Source of the DNA: Enterobacter ludwigii
Lineage (GTDB): Bacteria > Pseudomonadota > Gammaproteobacteria > Enterobacterales > Enterobacteriaceae
NCBI RefSeq assembly: GCF_001750725.1
Contig: NZ_CP017279.1
Location: 2,914,001 to 2,978,000 of the forward strand
Direction: 5' to 3'
Length of the DNA stretch: 64,000 bases
A program made the translations under genes and the position numbers. How positions within the stretch are numbered: position 1 is the stretch's first letter; each line of letters opens with the position of its first letter. Shown one piece after another: positions 54,122-63,707 of the stretch. Below the pieces are notes generated by a model. That model searched no databases. It saw nothing but the letters and a program-made list of their open reading frames with translations, and had not been told where the DNA came from.

Positions 54122-54149
54122 GAAAAAAGGCAACTGACGTTGCCTTTTT
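54122..54149 (-). terminator. Terminator after livF
   Basis: AAAAAAGGCAAC and GTTGCCTTTTT pair over a four-base TGAC loop. On the minus strand it ends the liv operon; it also lies upstream of the ugpB control region. Confidence 0.85.
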
Positions 54150-54163
54150 GCTTTTGCTTTTAT

Positions 54164-54877
54164 CTAGCCGCCGAGATAGGCGCTTCGCACCGCTTCGTTT
54201 GCCAGCAGCGCGTCGCCGGTATCGGAGAGCACCACGTGGCCGTTTTCCAGCACGTAGCCGCGGTCGGCGAGCTTCAGCGCCTGGTTGGCGTTCTGCTCGA
54301 CGAGGAAGATGGTCATCCCCTCTTTACGCAGCTGTTCGATGGTGTCGAAGATCTGCTGAATGATGATCGGCGCAAGACCGAGCGACGGTTCATCCAGCAG
54401 CAGCAAACGCGGCTGGCTCATCAGCGCGCGGCCAATCGCCAGCATCTGCTGTTCACCACCGGACATCGTGCCGGCCCGCTGAATACGGCGCTCCCACAAA
54501 CGCGGAAACAGCTCATAGACCCATTTGATGCGGGACTGGTACTGGTCGCGGTCAGCAAAGAAGCCGCCCATCGCAAGGTTCTCTTCCACCGTCATTCGTG
54601 AGAAGACGCGACGCCCTTCCGGGACAATCGCTACCGCTTCACGCATGATTCTGGCGGTTTGCCAGTCGGTAATATCTTTGCCATCAAAGACAATCCGCCC
54701 GCTGGTGGCGCGCGGGTCGCCGCACAGGGTGCCGAGCAGCGTGGTTTTACCCGCACCGTTCGCGCCAATCAGGGTGACGATTTCGCCCTGATTGATATGC
54801 AGGCTGACGTCGTGCAGCGCCTGTATCTTGCCGTAGTGAGCATTAACCTTGTCGAACGTTAACATCGCTTTTTCCAT
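54164..54877 (-). CDS. livF: Branched-chain amino acid ABC ATPase LivF
   Basis: A 237-residue ABC ATPase: Walker A GANGAGKTT near residue 39, signature MSGGEQQML, and Walker B LLLLDEPSLG. I choose the ATG at 54877 (MEKAMLTFDKV), as in E. coli; the longer start overlaps livG. Last gene of livKHMGF, one base after livG. It pairs with LivG to drive uptake through LivHM. Confidence 0.97.
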   Translation of the reverse strand: MEKAMLTFDKVNAHYGKIQALHDVSLHINQGEIVTLIGANGAGKTTLLGTLCGDPRATSGRIVFDGKDITDWQTARIMREAVAIVPEGRRVFSRMTVEENLAMGGFFADRDQYQSRIKWVYELFPRLWERRIQRAGTMSGGEQQMLAIGRALMSQPRLLLLDEPSLGLAPIIIQQIFDTIEQLRKEGMTIFLVEQNANQALKLADRGYVLENGHVVLSDTGDALLANEAVRSAYLGG

Positions 54878-54878
54878 C

Positions 54879-55646
54879 TTATGCCTCACCCAGGTATGCA
54901 CGGATCACGTCCGGGTTGTTGCGGATCTCTTCCGGCGTCCCGTTTGCCAGCGGCGTGCCCTGGTTCACCACGTAGATACGGTCAGAAATGCCCATCACCA
55001 GCTTCATATCATGCTCAATCAGCAGGATGGTGGTGTCGTGATGATCGCGCAGTTCGGCAATCAACTCGTCCAGCTCTTTGGTCTCTTTCGGGTTAAGCCC
55101 TGCCGCCGGTTCATCGAGCATCAGGATTTCTGGCTGCGTCACCATGCAGCGCACGATCTCCAGACGACGCTGGTCACCGTAGGCCAGGTTGCTGGCCTGA
55201 CGGTTCGCATGCTGCAGCAGGCCGATACGGTCGAGCCAGGTGGCGGCGCGGTCGAGCGCTTCATCCTGAGCACGGCGGAAGGCCGGGGTTTTCAGTAGGC
55301 CAGAGAAAAGACCGGTTTTGAGCTGCAGGTGTTGCGCCACCAGCAGGTTCTCTATCACCGTCATCTCGCGGAACAGACGCACGTGCTGGAAGGTACGCAC
55401 CACCCCCATGCGGGCAATCTGCTGGCCCGGAAGCCCTTCCAGATGCTGATCGCGCAGCTTGATGGTGCCACCCGTCGGCTTGTAGAAACCGGTCAGGCAG
55501 TTAAAGACCGTGGTTTTCCCCGCGCCGTTAGGGCCAATCAGGGAGACAATCTCTTTCTTGTGCAGATCCAGATTCACGTTGTTGACGGCCAGCAGGCCGC
55601 CAAAACGCATCATCAGGCCGTTAACGGATAATAATGGCTGGCTCAT
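54879..55646 (-). CDS. livG: Branched-chain amino acid ABC ATPase LivG
   Basis: A 255-residue ABC ATPase with Walker [10 protein letters not shown] near residue 39 and Walker [12 protein letters not shown]; the signature is the variant [11 protein letters not shown] typical of LivG. It overlaps livM by four bases. Partner of LivF in leucine/isoleucine/valine uptake. Confidence 0.97.
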   Translation of the reverse strand: MSQPLLSVNGLMMRFGGLLAVNNVNLDLHKKEIVSLIGPNGAGKTTVFNCLTGFYKPTGGTIKLRDQHLEGLPGQQIARMGVVRTFQHVRLFREMTVIENLLVAQHLQLKTGLFSGLLKTPAFRRAQDEALDRAATWLDRIGLLQHANRQASNLAYGDQRRLEIVRCMVTQPEILMLDEPAAGLNPKETKELDELIAELRDHHDTTILLIEHDMKLVMGISDRIYVVNQGTPLANGTPEEIRNNPDVIRAYLGEA

Positions 55647-56920
55647 GCCTGCTCTCCTTTCGCTTGCCCGTTTTTCAGCTTCAGCTGTGGACGGGTCATC
55701 GGCAGCAAGCCCTGCGGACGCCAGATCATCATCAGCACCATCAAACCACCCAGCATCAGCATGCTGTATTCGTTAAAGTCGCGCATCAGCTCACGGGAGA
55801 CCACCAGCAGAATGGCCGCCAGGATAACGGCAAACTGCGAGCCCATACCGCCGAGCACCACAATCGCCAGCACAAAGGCAGATTCGGCAAAGGTAAACGA
55901 TTCGGGGCTGACAAAGCCCTGACGCGCGGCAAACAGCGTACCGGCAAAACCGGCAAACGCGGCGCTGATGGTAAACGCAGTCAGCTTGATGCGGGTCGGG
56001 TTGAGGCCCAGTGAACGGCAGGCGATTTCATCTTCACGCAGCGCTTCCCACGCACGGCCCAGCGGCATACGCAGCAGACGGTTAATCACGAACAGGGTAA
56101 GCACCACCAGCAGCAGCGCCACCAGGTAGAGCCAAATCACCCGGTCGGACGGATCGTACTTCACGCCAAAGAAGTTGCTGAAAGTATCCCAGCCCCCTTC
56201 GCGAGCCGTACGGCTGAACTCCAGACCAAAGAAGGTCGGTTTCGGGATCTGGCTGATCCCGTTCGGGCCGCCGGTCACTTCGGTGTTGTTGAGCAGCAGG
56301 ATACGCACGATTTCGCCGAAGCCTAAAGTCACAATCGCCAGATAGTCACCGCGCAGGCGTAAGACCGGGAAGCCCAGCAGGAAGCCCGCCGCGGCGGAGA
56401 CCAGGCCCGCCAGCGGCAGACAGGTCCAGAAGCCGAGACCGTAATAGTGGTTCAGCAGCGCGAAGGTATAGGCCCCGATGGCGTAGAAACCACCGTAGCC
56501 CAGCACCAGCAGGCCAGACAGCCCCACCACCACGTTCAGGCCCAGACCGAGGATCACGTAGATCATGGTCAGGGTCGCGATATCGACCGTACCGCGAGAG
56601 ACCACAAACGGCCACGCCACCGCAGCCACCAGCAGCGCCACGAAGAACAGCTTCTGCTTAACGGTTGAGCCGTCGAGAGCCGGCAGAACGAATTTCGGAC
56701 CGGAGACACTTTTCAGCGTCTTCTGGAACACAGGACGCAGCATCTGGAACAGAAACACAACCGCGGTGCCAATGAATATCCACTGCCAGCGAATGTCGGC
56801 GGCGGTATCCACCACCAGTTTTGTGCCGTCCAGCTCTAACTGGACGCCCATAAAGACGCCTGCCAGCACGAAGAACATGGCGGCTGAGAGGAGCGCCATT
56901 GCGAAATGCATCGGTTTCAT
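55643..56920 (-). CDS. livM: Branched-chain amino acid ABC permease LivM
   Basis: A 425-residue inner-membrane permease with about ten hydrophobic segments and a conserved coupling-loop region [21 protein letters not shown]. It overlaps livH by four bases. The N-terminal extension of about 90 residues is typical of enteric LivM. Confidence 0.97.
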   Translation of the reverse strand: MKPMHFAMALLSAAMFFVLAGVFMGVQLELDGTKLVVDTAADIRWQWIFIGTAVVFLFQMLRPVFQKTLKSVSGPKFVLPALDGSTVKQKLFFVALLVAAVAWPFVVSRGTVDIATLTMIYVILGLGLNVVVGLSGLLVLGYGGFYAIGAYTFALLNHYYGLGFWTCLPLAGLVSAAAGFLLGFPVLRLRGDYLAIVTLGFGEIVRILLLNNTEVTGGPNGISQIPKPTFFGLEFSRTAREGGWDTFSNFFGVKYDPSDRVIWLYLVALLLVVLTLFVINRLLRMPLGRAWEALREDEIACRSLGLNPTRIKLTAFTISAAFAGFAGTLFAARQGFVSPESFTFAESAFVLAIVVLGGMGSQFAVILAAILLVVSRELMRDFNEYSMLMLGGLMVLMMIWRPQGLLPMTRPQLKLKNGQAKGEQA

Positions 56921-57843
56921 ACTTTCTCTACCTCCGGACGACCCAGAATACCGGTAGGCATTACCAGCAGAACCAGAATCAGCAGGGCAAACGACACCAC
57001 ATCTTTATATTCCGTACTCAGATACGCGGAGGAGAGCGCTTCGGCCACGCCCAGGATCAGGCCGCCAATCATCGCGCCAGGAATACTGCCGATACCGCCC
57101 AGGACCGCCGCGGTGAAGGCTTTCATCCCGGCCATAAAGCCGATGTACGGGTTGATAACGCCGTAGAACTGCCCCAGCAGGACGCCCGCGACCGCCGCCA
57201 TCGCTGCCCCAATCACAAAGGTCAGGGCGATAACGCGGTCGGTATTGATGCCAAGCAGGCTCGCCATCTTCAGATCTTCTGCGCAGGCACGGCAGGCGCG
57301 TCCCATACGCGAGTAGCGGATAAAGACCGTCAGGGCGAGCATTGCAACGAAGGTCACCACCCAGATCACCAGCTGCATGGTGGTGATAGAGGCAGAGAAG
57401 TTCTCGCTGGCACCGACCACCCACTGACCGTTGAACAGGCTTGGCAGCGCCACGTCGCGCGAGCCTTCCGTCAGGCTGACGTAGTTTTGCAGGAAGATCG
57501 ACATCCCGATGGCGGAGATCAGCGCAATCAGGCGTTTGGAGCTACGCACCGGCCGGTACGCCACGCGTTCAATGCTCCAGCCATAGGCGCTGGCAATAAC
57601 AATCGCGCCGACAAACCCGGCAGCGACCAGCAGCCAGCTGCTGTCGATACCCATCATCATCAGGGCGGCGATAATCATAAAGGAGACATAGCTACCGATC
57701 ATGTAGACCTCGCCGTGGGCGAAGTTAATCATGCCGATAATGCCATAAACCATCGTGTAGCCGATGGCGATCAGCGCGTAGGTGCTTCCCAGCGTGACGC
57801 CGTTAAACATCTGCTGCAGGAAATAGAGAAACTGCTCGGACAT
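56917..57843 (-). CDS. livH: Branched-chain amino acid ABC permease LivH
   Basis: A 308-residue inner-membrane permease with about eight hydrophobic segments and the coupling motif [24 protein letters not shown] choose the ATG at 57843 ([13 protein letters not shown]), as in E. coli. A perfect hairpin separates it from livK, whose product is needed in greater amount. Confidence 0.97.
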   Translation of the reverse strand: MSEQFLYFLQQMFNGVTLGSTYALIAIGYTMVYGIIGMINFAHGEVYMIGSYVSFMIIAALMMMGIDSSWLLVAAGFVGAIVIASAYGWSIERVAYRPVRSSKRLIALISAIGMSIFLQNYVSLTEGSRDVALPSLFNGQWVVGASENFSASITTMQLVIWVVTFVAMLALTVFIRYSRMGRACRACAEDLKMASLLGINTDRVIALTFVIGAAMAAVAGVLLGQFYGVINPYIGFMAGMKAFTAAVLGGIGSIPGAMIGGLILGVAEALSSAYLSTEYKDVVSFALLILVLLVMPTGILGRPEVEKV

Positions 57844-57861
57844 ATGCAAACCTTTTTATAC

Positions 57862-57881
57862 CCGCCCGGCGGTCCGGGCGG
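57862..57881 (-). terminator. Intercistronic hairpin between livK and livH
   Basis: CCGCCCGG and CCGGGCGG form a perfect 8-bp GC stem over a four-base loop, followed on the minus strand by GTATAAAAAGG. It is likely a partial terminator or an mRNA-protecting hairpin. Confidence 0.6.
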
Positions 57882-57889
57882 TGGGATAA

Positions 57890-58999
57890 TTATTTGGCGA
57901 CCGAGGACGAACCGTCGGCGTGCCACTTAAAGACACCAAACTCAAATCCCTTCAGATCGCCTTTCTCATCCCAGTTCAGCGGCCCAATCACGGTGTTCGC
58001 CCCGTGTGCTTTTAAATCTTTCACCAGATCCAGCGGTTCTTTGCTGCCGGTGCGATCCAGCGCGGTTGCCAGAGACTGCACCGCCGCGTAGGTGATCCAG
58101 ACGTACGGACCACTTGGATCTTTCTTCTGCGCCTTGAGCGCGTCTACGATAGCCTTGTTCGTAGGATCCTGGTCATAGCGTTTTGGCATCGTCACCAGCA
58201 TGCCTTCGCCTGCGTCCCCGGCGATGTTCGACAGGGAGGCGTTACCGACGCCTTCTGGCCCCATAAACTGGGTTTTCAGCCCGACCGAACGCGCCTGACG
58301 CAGCATCTGACCCATTTCCGGGTAGTAGCCGCCGTAGTAAACAAAATCGATATTCTCTTTTTGCAGACGGGCGATCAGCGCGGAGAAATCTTTCTCGCCA
58401 GCGGTGATGCCATCAAAGAAGACGATATTCGCGCCGCCTTTTTTCAGCCCGTCCTGAACGGAGCGCGCCAGGCCTTCGCCGTACTGCTGTTTGTCATGAA
58501 TAATGGCGATGCGCGTCGGCTTGACGGTATCGAGGATGTATCGGGCGGCGGTTGGTCCCTGAGACGAGTCCAGACCGGCAGTACGCATGATGTGCTGATA
58601 ACCGCGCTGAGTCAGTTCAGGGTTGGTTGCGCCCGGGGTAATCATCAGAATGCCTTCGTCTTCGTAGATATCAGACGCAGGCTGGGTGGACGACGAGCAC
58701 AGGTGGCCAATCACGTACTGGATGCCGTCATTCACGATTTTGTTAGCGACCGCGACGGCCTGTTTGGGATCGCAGGCGTCGTCATATTCCACGCCAACCA
58801 GCTTGTCGCCTTTGATGCCGCCTTTGGCGTTGATGTCTTTGATTGCCTGGCGAGCACCGTTGAACTCCATGTCCCCCCACTGGGCAACAGGACCGGACAT
58901 CGCACCCACTACAGCAACCTTAATATCTTCCGCCATGGCTGCATGCGAAATCGCCAATGCAACCATCCCCGCGATTAACGTCTTCGCGTTCCTTTTCAT
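57890..58999 (-). CDS. livK: Leucine-specific binding protein LivK
   Basis: A 369-residue periplasmic binding protein. The signal peptide ends SHAAMA near residue 23, then [23 protein letters not shown]. The cysteine pair in DDACDP and GHLCSS forms the family disulfide. I choose the ATG at 58999 ([12 protein letters not shown]), as in E. coli. First gene of livKHMGF and paralogous to LivJ; the Trp in AQWGDME rather than Tyr is typical of LivK. Confidence 0.97.
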   Translation of the reverse strand: MKRNAKTLIAGMVALAISHAAMAEDIKVAVVGAMSGPVAQWGDMEFNGARQAIKDINAKGGIKGDKLVGVEYDDACDPKQAVAVANKIVNDGIQYVIGHLCSSSTQPASDIYEDEGILMITPGATNPELTQRGYQHIMRTAGLDSSQGPTAARYILDTVKPTRIAIIHDKQQYGEGLARSVQDGLKKGGANIVFFDGITAGEKDFSALIARLQKENIDFVYYGGYYPEMGQMLRQARSVGLKTQFMGPEGVGNASLSNIAGDAGEGMLVTMPKRYDQDPTNKAIVDALKAQKKDPSGPYVWITYAAVQSLATALDRTGSKEPLDLVKDLKAHGANTVIGPLNWDEKGDLKGFEFGVFKWHADGSSSVAK

Positions 59000-59423
59000 C
59001 TCTGAATCCCCATTCGTGATGTCGTGTATATATTTTGTTTTATTATGGTTAAAAAGCATTCTGTACTTTTAATGCACAACGCTATTTTTACCAGCGCCTT
59101 TAATGGTTTAGCGCAGTTTTTTCATAAAAACCAGACTAAAATCTCTATTTTTCAGGCGATTAAGCAAAGATAATATTCTGAAATAGGGCAGAGATAAACA
59201 AATAAAATTGCAGTTTGCAGCATAAAATAACGGTACAAAGCGCCGAATAATTCACTGCCATTCAGGTTAAAATTCTGCTTATTTTTCGATCCATGTGTTT
59301 TCAAACTGCCCTTCGCGCTGCCAAAAAACTAATCACCTGGTGAGCCGGGATAAAAAGAGGAAGCCGCTGAGGGAATAAATTGAGTACACTGCCCCTACTC
59401 AATTTGATTTGGACAAGCAGCTA
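59000..59423. other. Divergent control region between livK and panM
   Basis: A 424-bp AT-rich spacer with no gene I can support. It must hold the livK promoter (a TATATA-like hexamer lies near 59030 on the minus strand) and the panM promoter. AT-rich tracts are compatible with Lrp regulation known for liv in E. coli, but I cannot place specific sites. Confidence 0.6.
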
Positions 59424-59816
59424 ATGAAACTGACTATCGTGCGTCTGGTGACCTTTAGCGACCAGGATCATATCGACCTGGGCAAGATCTGGCCGGAATA
59501 TTCCCCTTCGTCGCTCCGTGTCGATGAGACACACCGCATCTACGCCGCGCGCTTTAACGAGCGTCTGCTCGCCGCGGTTCGCGTGACTCTGAGCGGCACC
59601 GAAGGGGCGCTGGACTCACTGCGCGTACGTGACGTGACCCGTCGTCGCGGTGTGGGGCAGTATTTAATTGAAGAGATAATCCGTGAAAACCCGAACGTTA
59701 CCTCCTGGTGGATGGCCGACGTGGGCGTGGAAGACCGCGGCGTGATGGCGGCGTTTATGCAGGCGTTAGGGTTTACGGCGCAGGAAAACGGGTGGGAGAA
59801 ACATCAGGTTTGCTGA
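59424..59816 (+). CDS. panM: PanD maturation and regulation factor PanM (PanZ)
   Basis: A 130-residue GNAT-fold protein that binds acetyl-CoA and triggers autocleavage of pro-PanD, then inhibits PanD when CoA is abundant. The acetyl-CoA loop is RRRGVGQYLIEE near residue 74. It lacks convincing acetyltransferase residues, as expected. I choose the ATG at 59424 (MKLTIVRLVTF), as in E. coli; it is three residues longer at the C-terminus. It sits between divergent livK and convergent livJ. Confidence 0.95.
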   Translation: MKLTIVRLVTFSDQDHIDLGKIWPEYSPSSLRVDETHRIYAARFNERLLAAVRVTLSGTEGALDSLRVRDVTRRRGVGQYLIEEIIRENPNVTSWWMADVGVEDRGVMAAFMQALGFTAQENGWEKHQVC

Positions 59817-59829
59817 ATGCCGCCTGATG

Positions 59830-59860
59830 CCCTCCCCCCCCCTCCCCCACAGGAGAGGGT
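59830..59860. repeat. Palindromic repeat, family A (copy 5), with a poly-C tract
   Basis: CCCTCCCCCC...CTCCCCCAC followed by AGGAGAGGGT: a degenerate copy in which the left arm has become a run of nine cytosines and then five more. It lies 13 bases after the panM stop. Confidence 0.6.
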
Positions 59861-59870
59861 GCAAATACTA

Positions 59871-59902
59871 AAACGGCAACCGAAAGGTTGCCGTTTGCTT
59901 TT
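59871..59902. terminator. Bidirectional terminator between panM and livJ
   Basis: AAACGGCAACC and GGTTGCCGTTT pair over GAAA, followed by GCTTTT. The stem is almost the same as that of the malT-glpR terminator at 25582. Confidence 0.9.
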
Positions 59903-61001
59903 ATTTGGCGTCGGTCGCCGTTCCGTTAGCATGCCAGTCAAACACGCCGAACTCGAAGCCTTTCAGATCGCCCTTCGCATCCCAGGAAAGCGGACCCATC
60001 ACGGTATCGACAGAGTTGGCTTTCAGCCAGGTGGCAATCTCAGCCGGATCGGCTGACTGGTTCAGACCCGCCTGCAGAGACTGCAGCGCAGCGTAGGTGG
60101 TCCAGACGAACGCGCCGCTTGGATCCTGTTTCTTCGCCTTGATGGCATCTACGATCGGTTTGTTTGCAGGCACCTGGTCATAGTTCTTCGGTTTGGTCAC
60201 CAGCAGGCCTTCAGCAGACTCACCGGCGATGTTAGACAGGGAAACGTTCGCAACCCCTTCCGGGCCCATAAACTGGGTTTTCAGGCCGGCCGCACGTGCC
60301 TGACGCAGGATCTGGCCCATTTCAGGGTGATAGCCACCGTAGTAAACGAAATCAATATTCTCTTTTTTCAGACGCGCCACCAGAGTGGAGAAGTCTTTCT
60401 CACCGGCGGTGATGCCGTCGAAGAAGACCACATTGGCATTGCCTTTCTTCAGACCATCCTGCACGGCACGCGCCAGACCTTCACCGTACTGCTGTTTATC
60501 GTGAACAATCGCGATACGCTTCGGCTTCACGTTGTCCAGAATGTATTTTGCCGCGGTTGGGCCCTGGTCTGAATCCAGACCGGTGGTACGCAGGGTCAGC
60601 TTATAGCCACGTGCGGTCAGTTCCGGCGCCGTTGCAGCCGGGGTGATCATCAGAATGCCTTCGTCTTCGTAGATATCAGACGCGGGCTGCGTGGAAGAGG
60701 AGCACAGGTGACCGATAACGTATTTGATTCCGTCGTTCACCACTTTGTTCGCCACGGCAACCGCTTGTTTCGGGTCACAGGCATCATCATATTTTACGAT
60801 CTGCAGTTTTTCGCCCTTGATGCCGCCCTTAGCATTAATGTCTGCAACCGCCTGTTCTGCGCCGGTAAATTCCTGGTCGCCGTACTGTGCTACCGGACCG
60901 GACATCGCGCCCACGACAGCCACTTTGATATCGGCCTGTGCCATCGTGCTGAATGCCAACGCAATACATCCTGCCAGTAACGCTTTACCCTTCATATTCA
61001 T
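59901..61001 (-). CDS. livJ: Leu/Ile/Val-binding protein LivJ
   Basis: A 366-residue periplasmic binding protein for all three branched-chain amino acids. The signal peptide ends MAQA near residue 23; the mature protein starts [22 protein letters not shown], with the Tyr typical of LivJ. The disulfide cysteines are in DDACDP and GHLCSS. I choose the ATG at 61001 ([12 protein letters not shown]). It is transcribed separately from livKHMGF and shares its permease. Confidence 0.97.
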   Translation of the reverse strand: MNMKGKALLAGCIALAFSTMAQADIKVAVVGAMSGPVAQYGDQEFTGAEQAVADINAKGGIKGEKLQIVKYDDACDPKQAVAVANKVVNDGIKYVIGHLCSSSTQPASDIYEDEGILMITPAATAPELTARGYKLTLRTTGLDSDQGPTAAKYILDNVKPKRIAIVHDKQQYGEGLARAVQDGLKKGNANVVFFDGITAGEKDFSTLVARLKKENIDFVYYGGYHPEMGQILRQARAAGLKTQFMGPEGVANVSLSNIAGESAEGLLVTKPKNYDQVPANKPIVDAIKAKKQDPSGAFVWTTYAALQSLQAGLNQSADPAEIATWLKANSVDTVMGPLSWDAKGDLKGFEFGVFDWHANGTATDAK

Positions 61002-61166
61002 CCTGAGATTCCCCATTATTATGGTTATTACGATTGTCGTGATGTTGTTGTGTAGCGCTTTATTTCAGTTATAGGTATGACAGTCGCGCTTTTTCAGCAT
61101 ACTCTGCTAAAACATACCCCATTTTTATGATTTTGGAATAGCTAATTTGAAATGAATATATGATAA

Positions 61167-61190
61167 GCCCGGCAGGGATCACCGCCGGGC
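61167..61190 (-). terminator. Terminator after the PuuE-like gene
   Basis: GCCCGGC and GCCGGGC pair over a 10-base loop, with outer AAGCCC/GGGCTT pairing in register. On the minus strand it follows the aminotransferase stop and precedes livJ. Confidence 0.7.
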
Positions 61191-61197
61191 CAGGGCT

Positions 61198-62463
61198 TTA
61201 ACGTGTCAGCGACGCGGAGATAATATCCAGCGCTTTACGGAACTGAACTTCGGGGATGGTAAGCGGATAGAGGAAACGGATAACGTTGCCGTACACGCCG
61301 CAGCTCAGCAGCAATAGACCTTCCTGCAACGCACGCTCCTGGACCTGACGCGTGAATTCAGGCGACGGCAGCCCGGTTTGCGGGTCGTTAAATTCCACCG
61401 CCACCATTGAGCCCTGGGCACGAATATCAGCGATAAACGGACAGTCGCCCTTCGCTTTGTTCAGCACTTCCACCAGATGATGGCCAAGATGCGCCGCGCG
61501 CGTGCAGAGATCCTCTTCATCAATCACATCCAGCACGGCATGGGCTGCGGCAATCGCCAGCGGGTTGCCGGCGTAAGTCCCGCCCAGCCCGCCAGGTGCG
61601 GGGGCATCCATCACTTCCGCCCGGCCAGAGACCGCCGAGAGCGGCATCCCGCCGGCCAGGCTTTTCGCCATGGTGATCAGATCCGGCTTCACGCAATGGT
61701 GTTCCATCGAGAACAGCTTGCCGGTTCGCGCAAAGCCACTTTGCACTTCATCGGCAATCAGCAAAATTCCGTGCGTATCGCACAGTTCGCGCAGGGCCTG
61801 CATAAAATCGGCGGGGGCAATGTTGAACCCCCCCTCCCCCTGAACCGGTTCCAGGATAATGGCCGCCACCTGGTCCGGCGCAATGTCTGCTTTGAAGATG
61901 CGTTCGAGGCTTTTTAACGCTTCTGCCGTGCTGACGCCGTACAGATCATTTGGATAGTGGGCGTGATAAACCGATCCGGGAAACGGACCGAAACCGAGTT
62001 TGTACGGCGCCACTTTCCCCGTCAACGCCATCGTCATAAAGGTACGGCCGTGGAAGGCACCGCCAAAGGCGATCAGGCCAGGACGACGGGTATACGCGCG
62101 GGCAATTTTTACCGCGTTTTCGACCGCCTCTGCTCCCGTAGAGAAGAAAGCCGTTTTGGCAGGCCCATCAACGGGTACACGTTGGTTGATACGCTCGGCA
62201 AGCGCCACATAGCCTTCGTACGGGACAATCTGATATGCCGTATGGGTAAATGCGTGGAGTTGTTTTTCGATGGCGGCAATAACTTTTGGATGCCGATGGC
62301 CGGTATTCAGCACCGCGATCCCGGCGGCGAAGTCGATATACTCGTTGCCCTCGACGTCCCACACCGTGGCATTTTCGGCTTTATCGGCGTAGAAGTTACA
62401 CATCACGCCGATACCGCGCGGCGTCGCCTGCAAACGCCGGTCATTCAGTTCACTGTTTTTCAC
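61198..62463 (-). CDS. PuuE-like 4-aminobutyrate aminotransferase (class III PLP enzyme)
   Basis: A 421-residue class III aminotransferase most like E. coli PuuE: both begin with ATPRG(V/I)GVMCNF and DVEGNEYIDFAAGIAVLNTGH and end in SCGVYGNVIRFLYPLT. The PLP lysine is Lys267 (TMAKSLAGG), the cofactor Asp is Asp238 (LIADEVQSG), and phosphate contacts are in STGAEA near 108-113. The expected reaction is GABA plus 2-oxoglutarate to succinate semialdehyde plus glutamate. The start is GTG at 62463 behind AGGGGG. E. coli K-12 has no gene between livJ and rpoH. No transporter, dehydrogenase or regulator adjoins it. Assignment as PuuE-like rather than GabT is by recalled sequence; substrate is inference. 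Confidence 0.88.
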   Translation of the reverse strand: MKNSELNDRRLQATPRGIGVMCNFYADKAENATVWDVEGNEYIDFAAGIAVLNTGHRHPKVIAAIEKQLHAFTHTAYQIVPYEGYVALAERINQRVPVDGPAKTAFFSTGAEAVENAVKIARAYTRRPGLIAFGGAFHGRTFMTMALTGKVAPYKLGFGPFPGSVYHAHYPNDLYGVSTAEALKSLERIFKADIAPDQVAAIILEPVQGEGGFNIAPADFMQALRELCDTHGILLIADEVQSGFARTGKLFSMEHHCVKPDLITMAKSLAGGMPLSAVSGRAEVMDAPAPGGLGGTYAGNPLAIAAAHAVLDVIDEEDLCTRAAHLGHHLVEVLNKAKGDCPFIADIRAQGSMVAVEFNDPQTGLPSPEFTRQVQERALQEGLLLLSCGVYGNVIRFLYPLTIPEVQFRKALDIISASLTR

Positions 62464-62543
62464 CCTGTCCCCCTGAGAAAGTCACCTGCTTAGCGCATCT
62501 GTAAGTGTTTGCCAGGGGGAGGGAATTCGCCAGAGCGGGAGAT

Positions 62544-62580
62544 AAAAAAACAAAACCCCCGAATTTGCATTCGAGGGTTA
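62544..62580 (-). terminator. Terminator after rpoH
   Basis: On the minus strand CCCTCGAAT pairs with ATTCGGGGG (with mismatch) and is followed by TTTTGTTTTTTT. It lies 19 bases beyond the rpoH stop and isolates rpoH from the aminotransferase gene. Confidence 0.8.
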
Positions 62581-62598
62581 TCGGGGACATCGCGGAAA

Positions 62599-63456
62599 TT
62601 ACGCTTCGATAGCGGCGCGAAGTTTTTTCATGGCGTTCTTTTCAAGCTGACGCACACGTTCAGCGGAGACGCCGTAGCGATCGGCCAGCTCCTGCAGCGT
62701 GGACTTGTTGTCTTCGTCCAGCCAGCGGGCGCGGATAATATCCTGGCTACGTTCGTCGAGGCCTTCCATTGCTGAAGTCAGCTTGTTCGCGGCCTGATCT
62801 TCCCAGTTATCCTCTTCAATGCCGTCAGCAAAGTTAGAGGTTTTATCCTGCAGATACAGAACCGGTGCCATTGGCTGGCTGTCAGAGCCGTCGTCGTCGG
62901 AGGACATATCGAAGGTCATGTCCTGCGCGGCCATACGGGATTCCATCTCACGCACGTCTTTGCTGGATACGCCCAGCTCGCGCGCCACCATTTCAACTTC
63001 ATCCTGATTGAACCAGCCCAGACGCTGCTTGGTTTTACGCAGGTTGAAGAACAGTTTACGTTGCGCTTTTGTCGTGGCGACTTTCACGATACGCCAGTTG
63101 CGCAGCACGTATTCATGAATTTCTGCTTTGATCCAGTGCACGGCGAAGGAGACCAGTCGCACACCCACTTCCGGGTTGAAGCGACGTACAGCCTTCATCA
63201 GACCGATGTTACCTTCCTGAATCAAGTCCGCCTGCGGCAGGCCATAGCCCGCATAATTACGAGCAATGTGAACAACAAAGCGCAGGTGAGACAGGATCAG
63301 CTTTTTCGCTGCTTCCAGATCGCCCTGGTAATGCAGCTTTTCAGCAAGCTCCTTTTCTTCCTCGGCCGTTAACATCGGCCAGGTGTTCGCAGCCCGGATA
63401 TAAGATTCCAGGTTACCAACAGGGGCTAAAGCTAAAGTTTGCATTTCTTTGGTCAT
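62599..63456 (-). CDS. rpoH: Heat-shock sigma factor RpoH (sigma 32)
   Basis: A 285-residue sigma-70-family factor directing heat-shock transcription. Region 2 is clear ([46 protein letters not shown], then -10 contacts [22 protein letters not shown]). The RpoH box [15 protein letters not shown] follows near residue 133, and region 4 ends with the [25 protein letters not shown]. In the family, 5' mRNA structure acts as a thermosensor and RpoH is degraded by FtsH. A DnaA-box-like site lies upstream. It is one residue longer than in E. coli. Confidence 0.98.
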   Translation of the reverse strand: MTKEMQTLALAPVGNLESYIRAANTWPMLTAEEEKELAEKLHYQGDLEAAKKLILSHLRFVVHIARNYAGYGLPQADLIQEGNIGLMKAVRRFNPEVGVRLVSFAVHWIKAEIHEYVLRNWRIVKVATTKAQRKLFFNLRKTKQRLGWFNQDEVEMVARELGVSSKDVREMESRMAAQDMTFDMSSDDDGSDSQPMAPVLYLQDKTSNFADGIEEDNWEDQAANKLTSAMEGLDERSQDIIRARWLDEDNKSTLQELADRYGVSAERVRQLEKNAMKKLRAAIEA

Positions 63457-63565
63457 TCATTCCTCTCAATGTTTCTTCTGGTCCAGGCTGTCCCCATCAG
63501 GCAACAACCATGCCAAAGCGTTTGAGCCACGAGATTAGCATTCACTCTTTTATCAGACAGTGATT

Positions 63566-63574
63566 TTATCCACA
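63566..63574. promoter_or_regulatory. DnaA box upstream of rpoH
   Basis: TTATCCACA is a perfect DnaA box. It lies about 110 bp upstream of the rpoH start. DnaA binding and repression at the E. coli rpoH promoters has been described; use here is inference. The rest of the 251-bp spacer is promoter DNA. Confidence 0.7.
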
Positions 63575-63707
63575 AGTTCCAGGTGCAACGGTGAATAAAT
63601 TACGCACAAATTGTGACATGGAGATGATAACAGGGGAAGAGACAACAGGGACGCTTTCCCTGCAGAGCGAACATCTCGGTGCAGGGAAAGATTATATCAC
63701 GCTTTTA

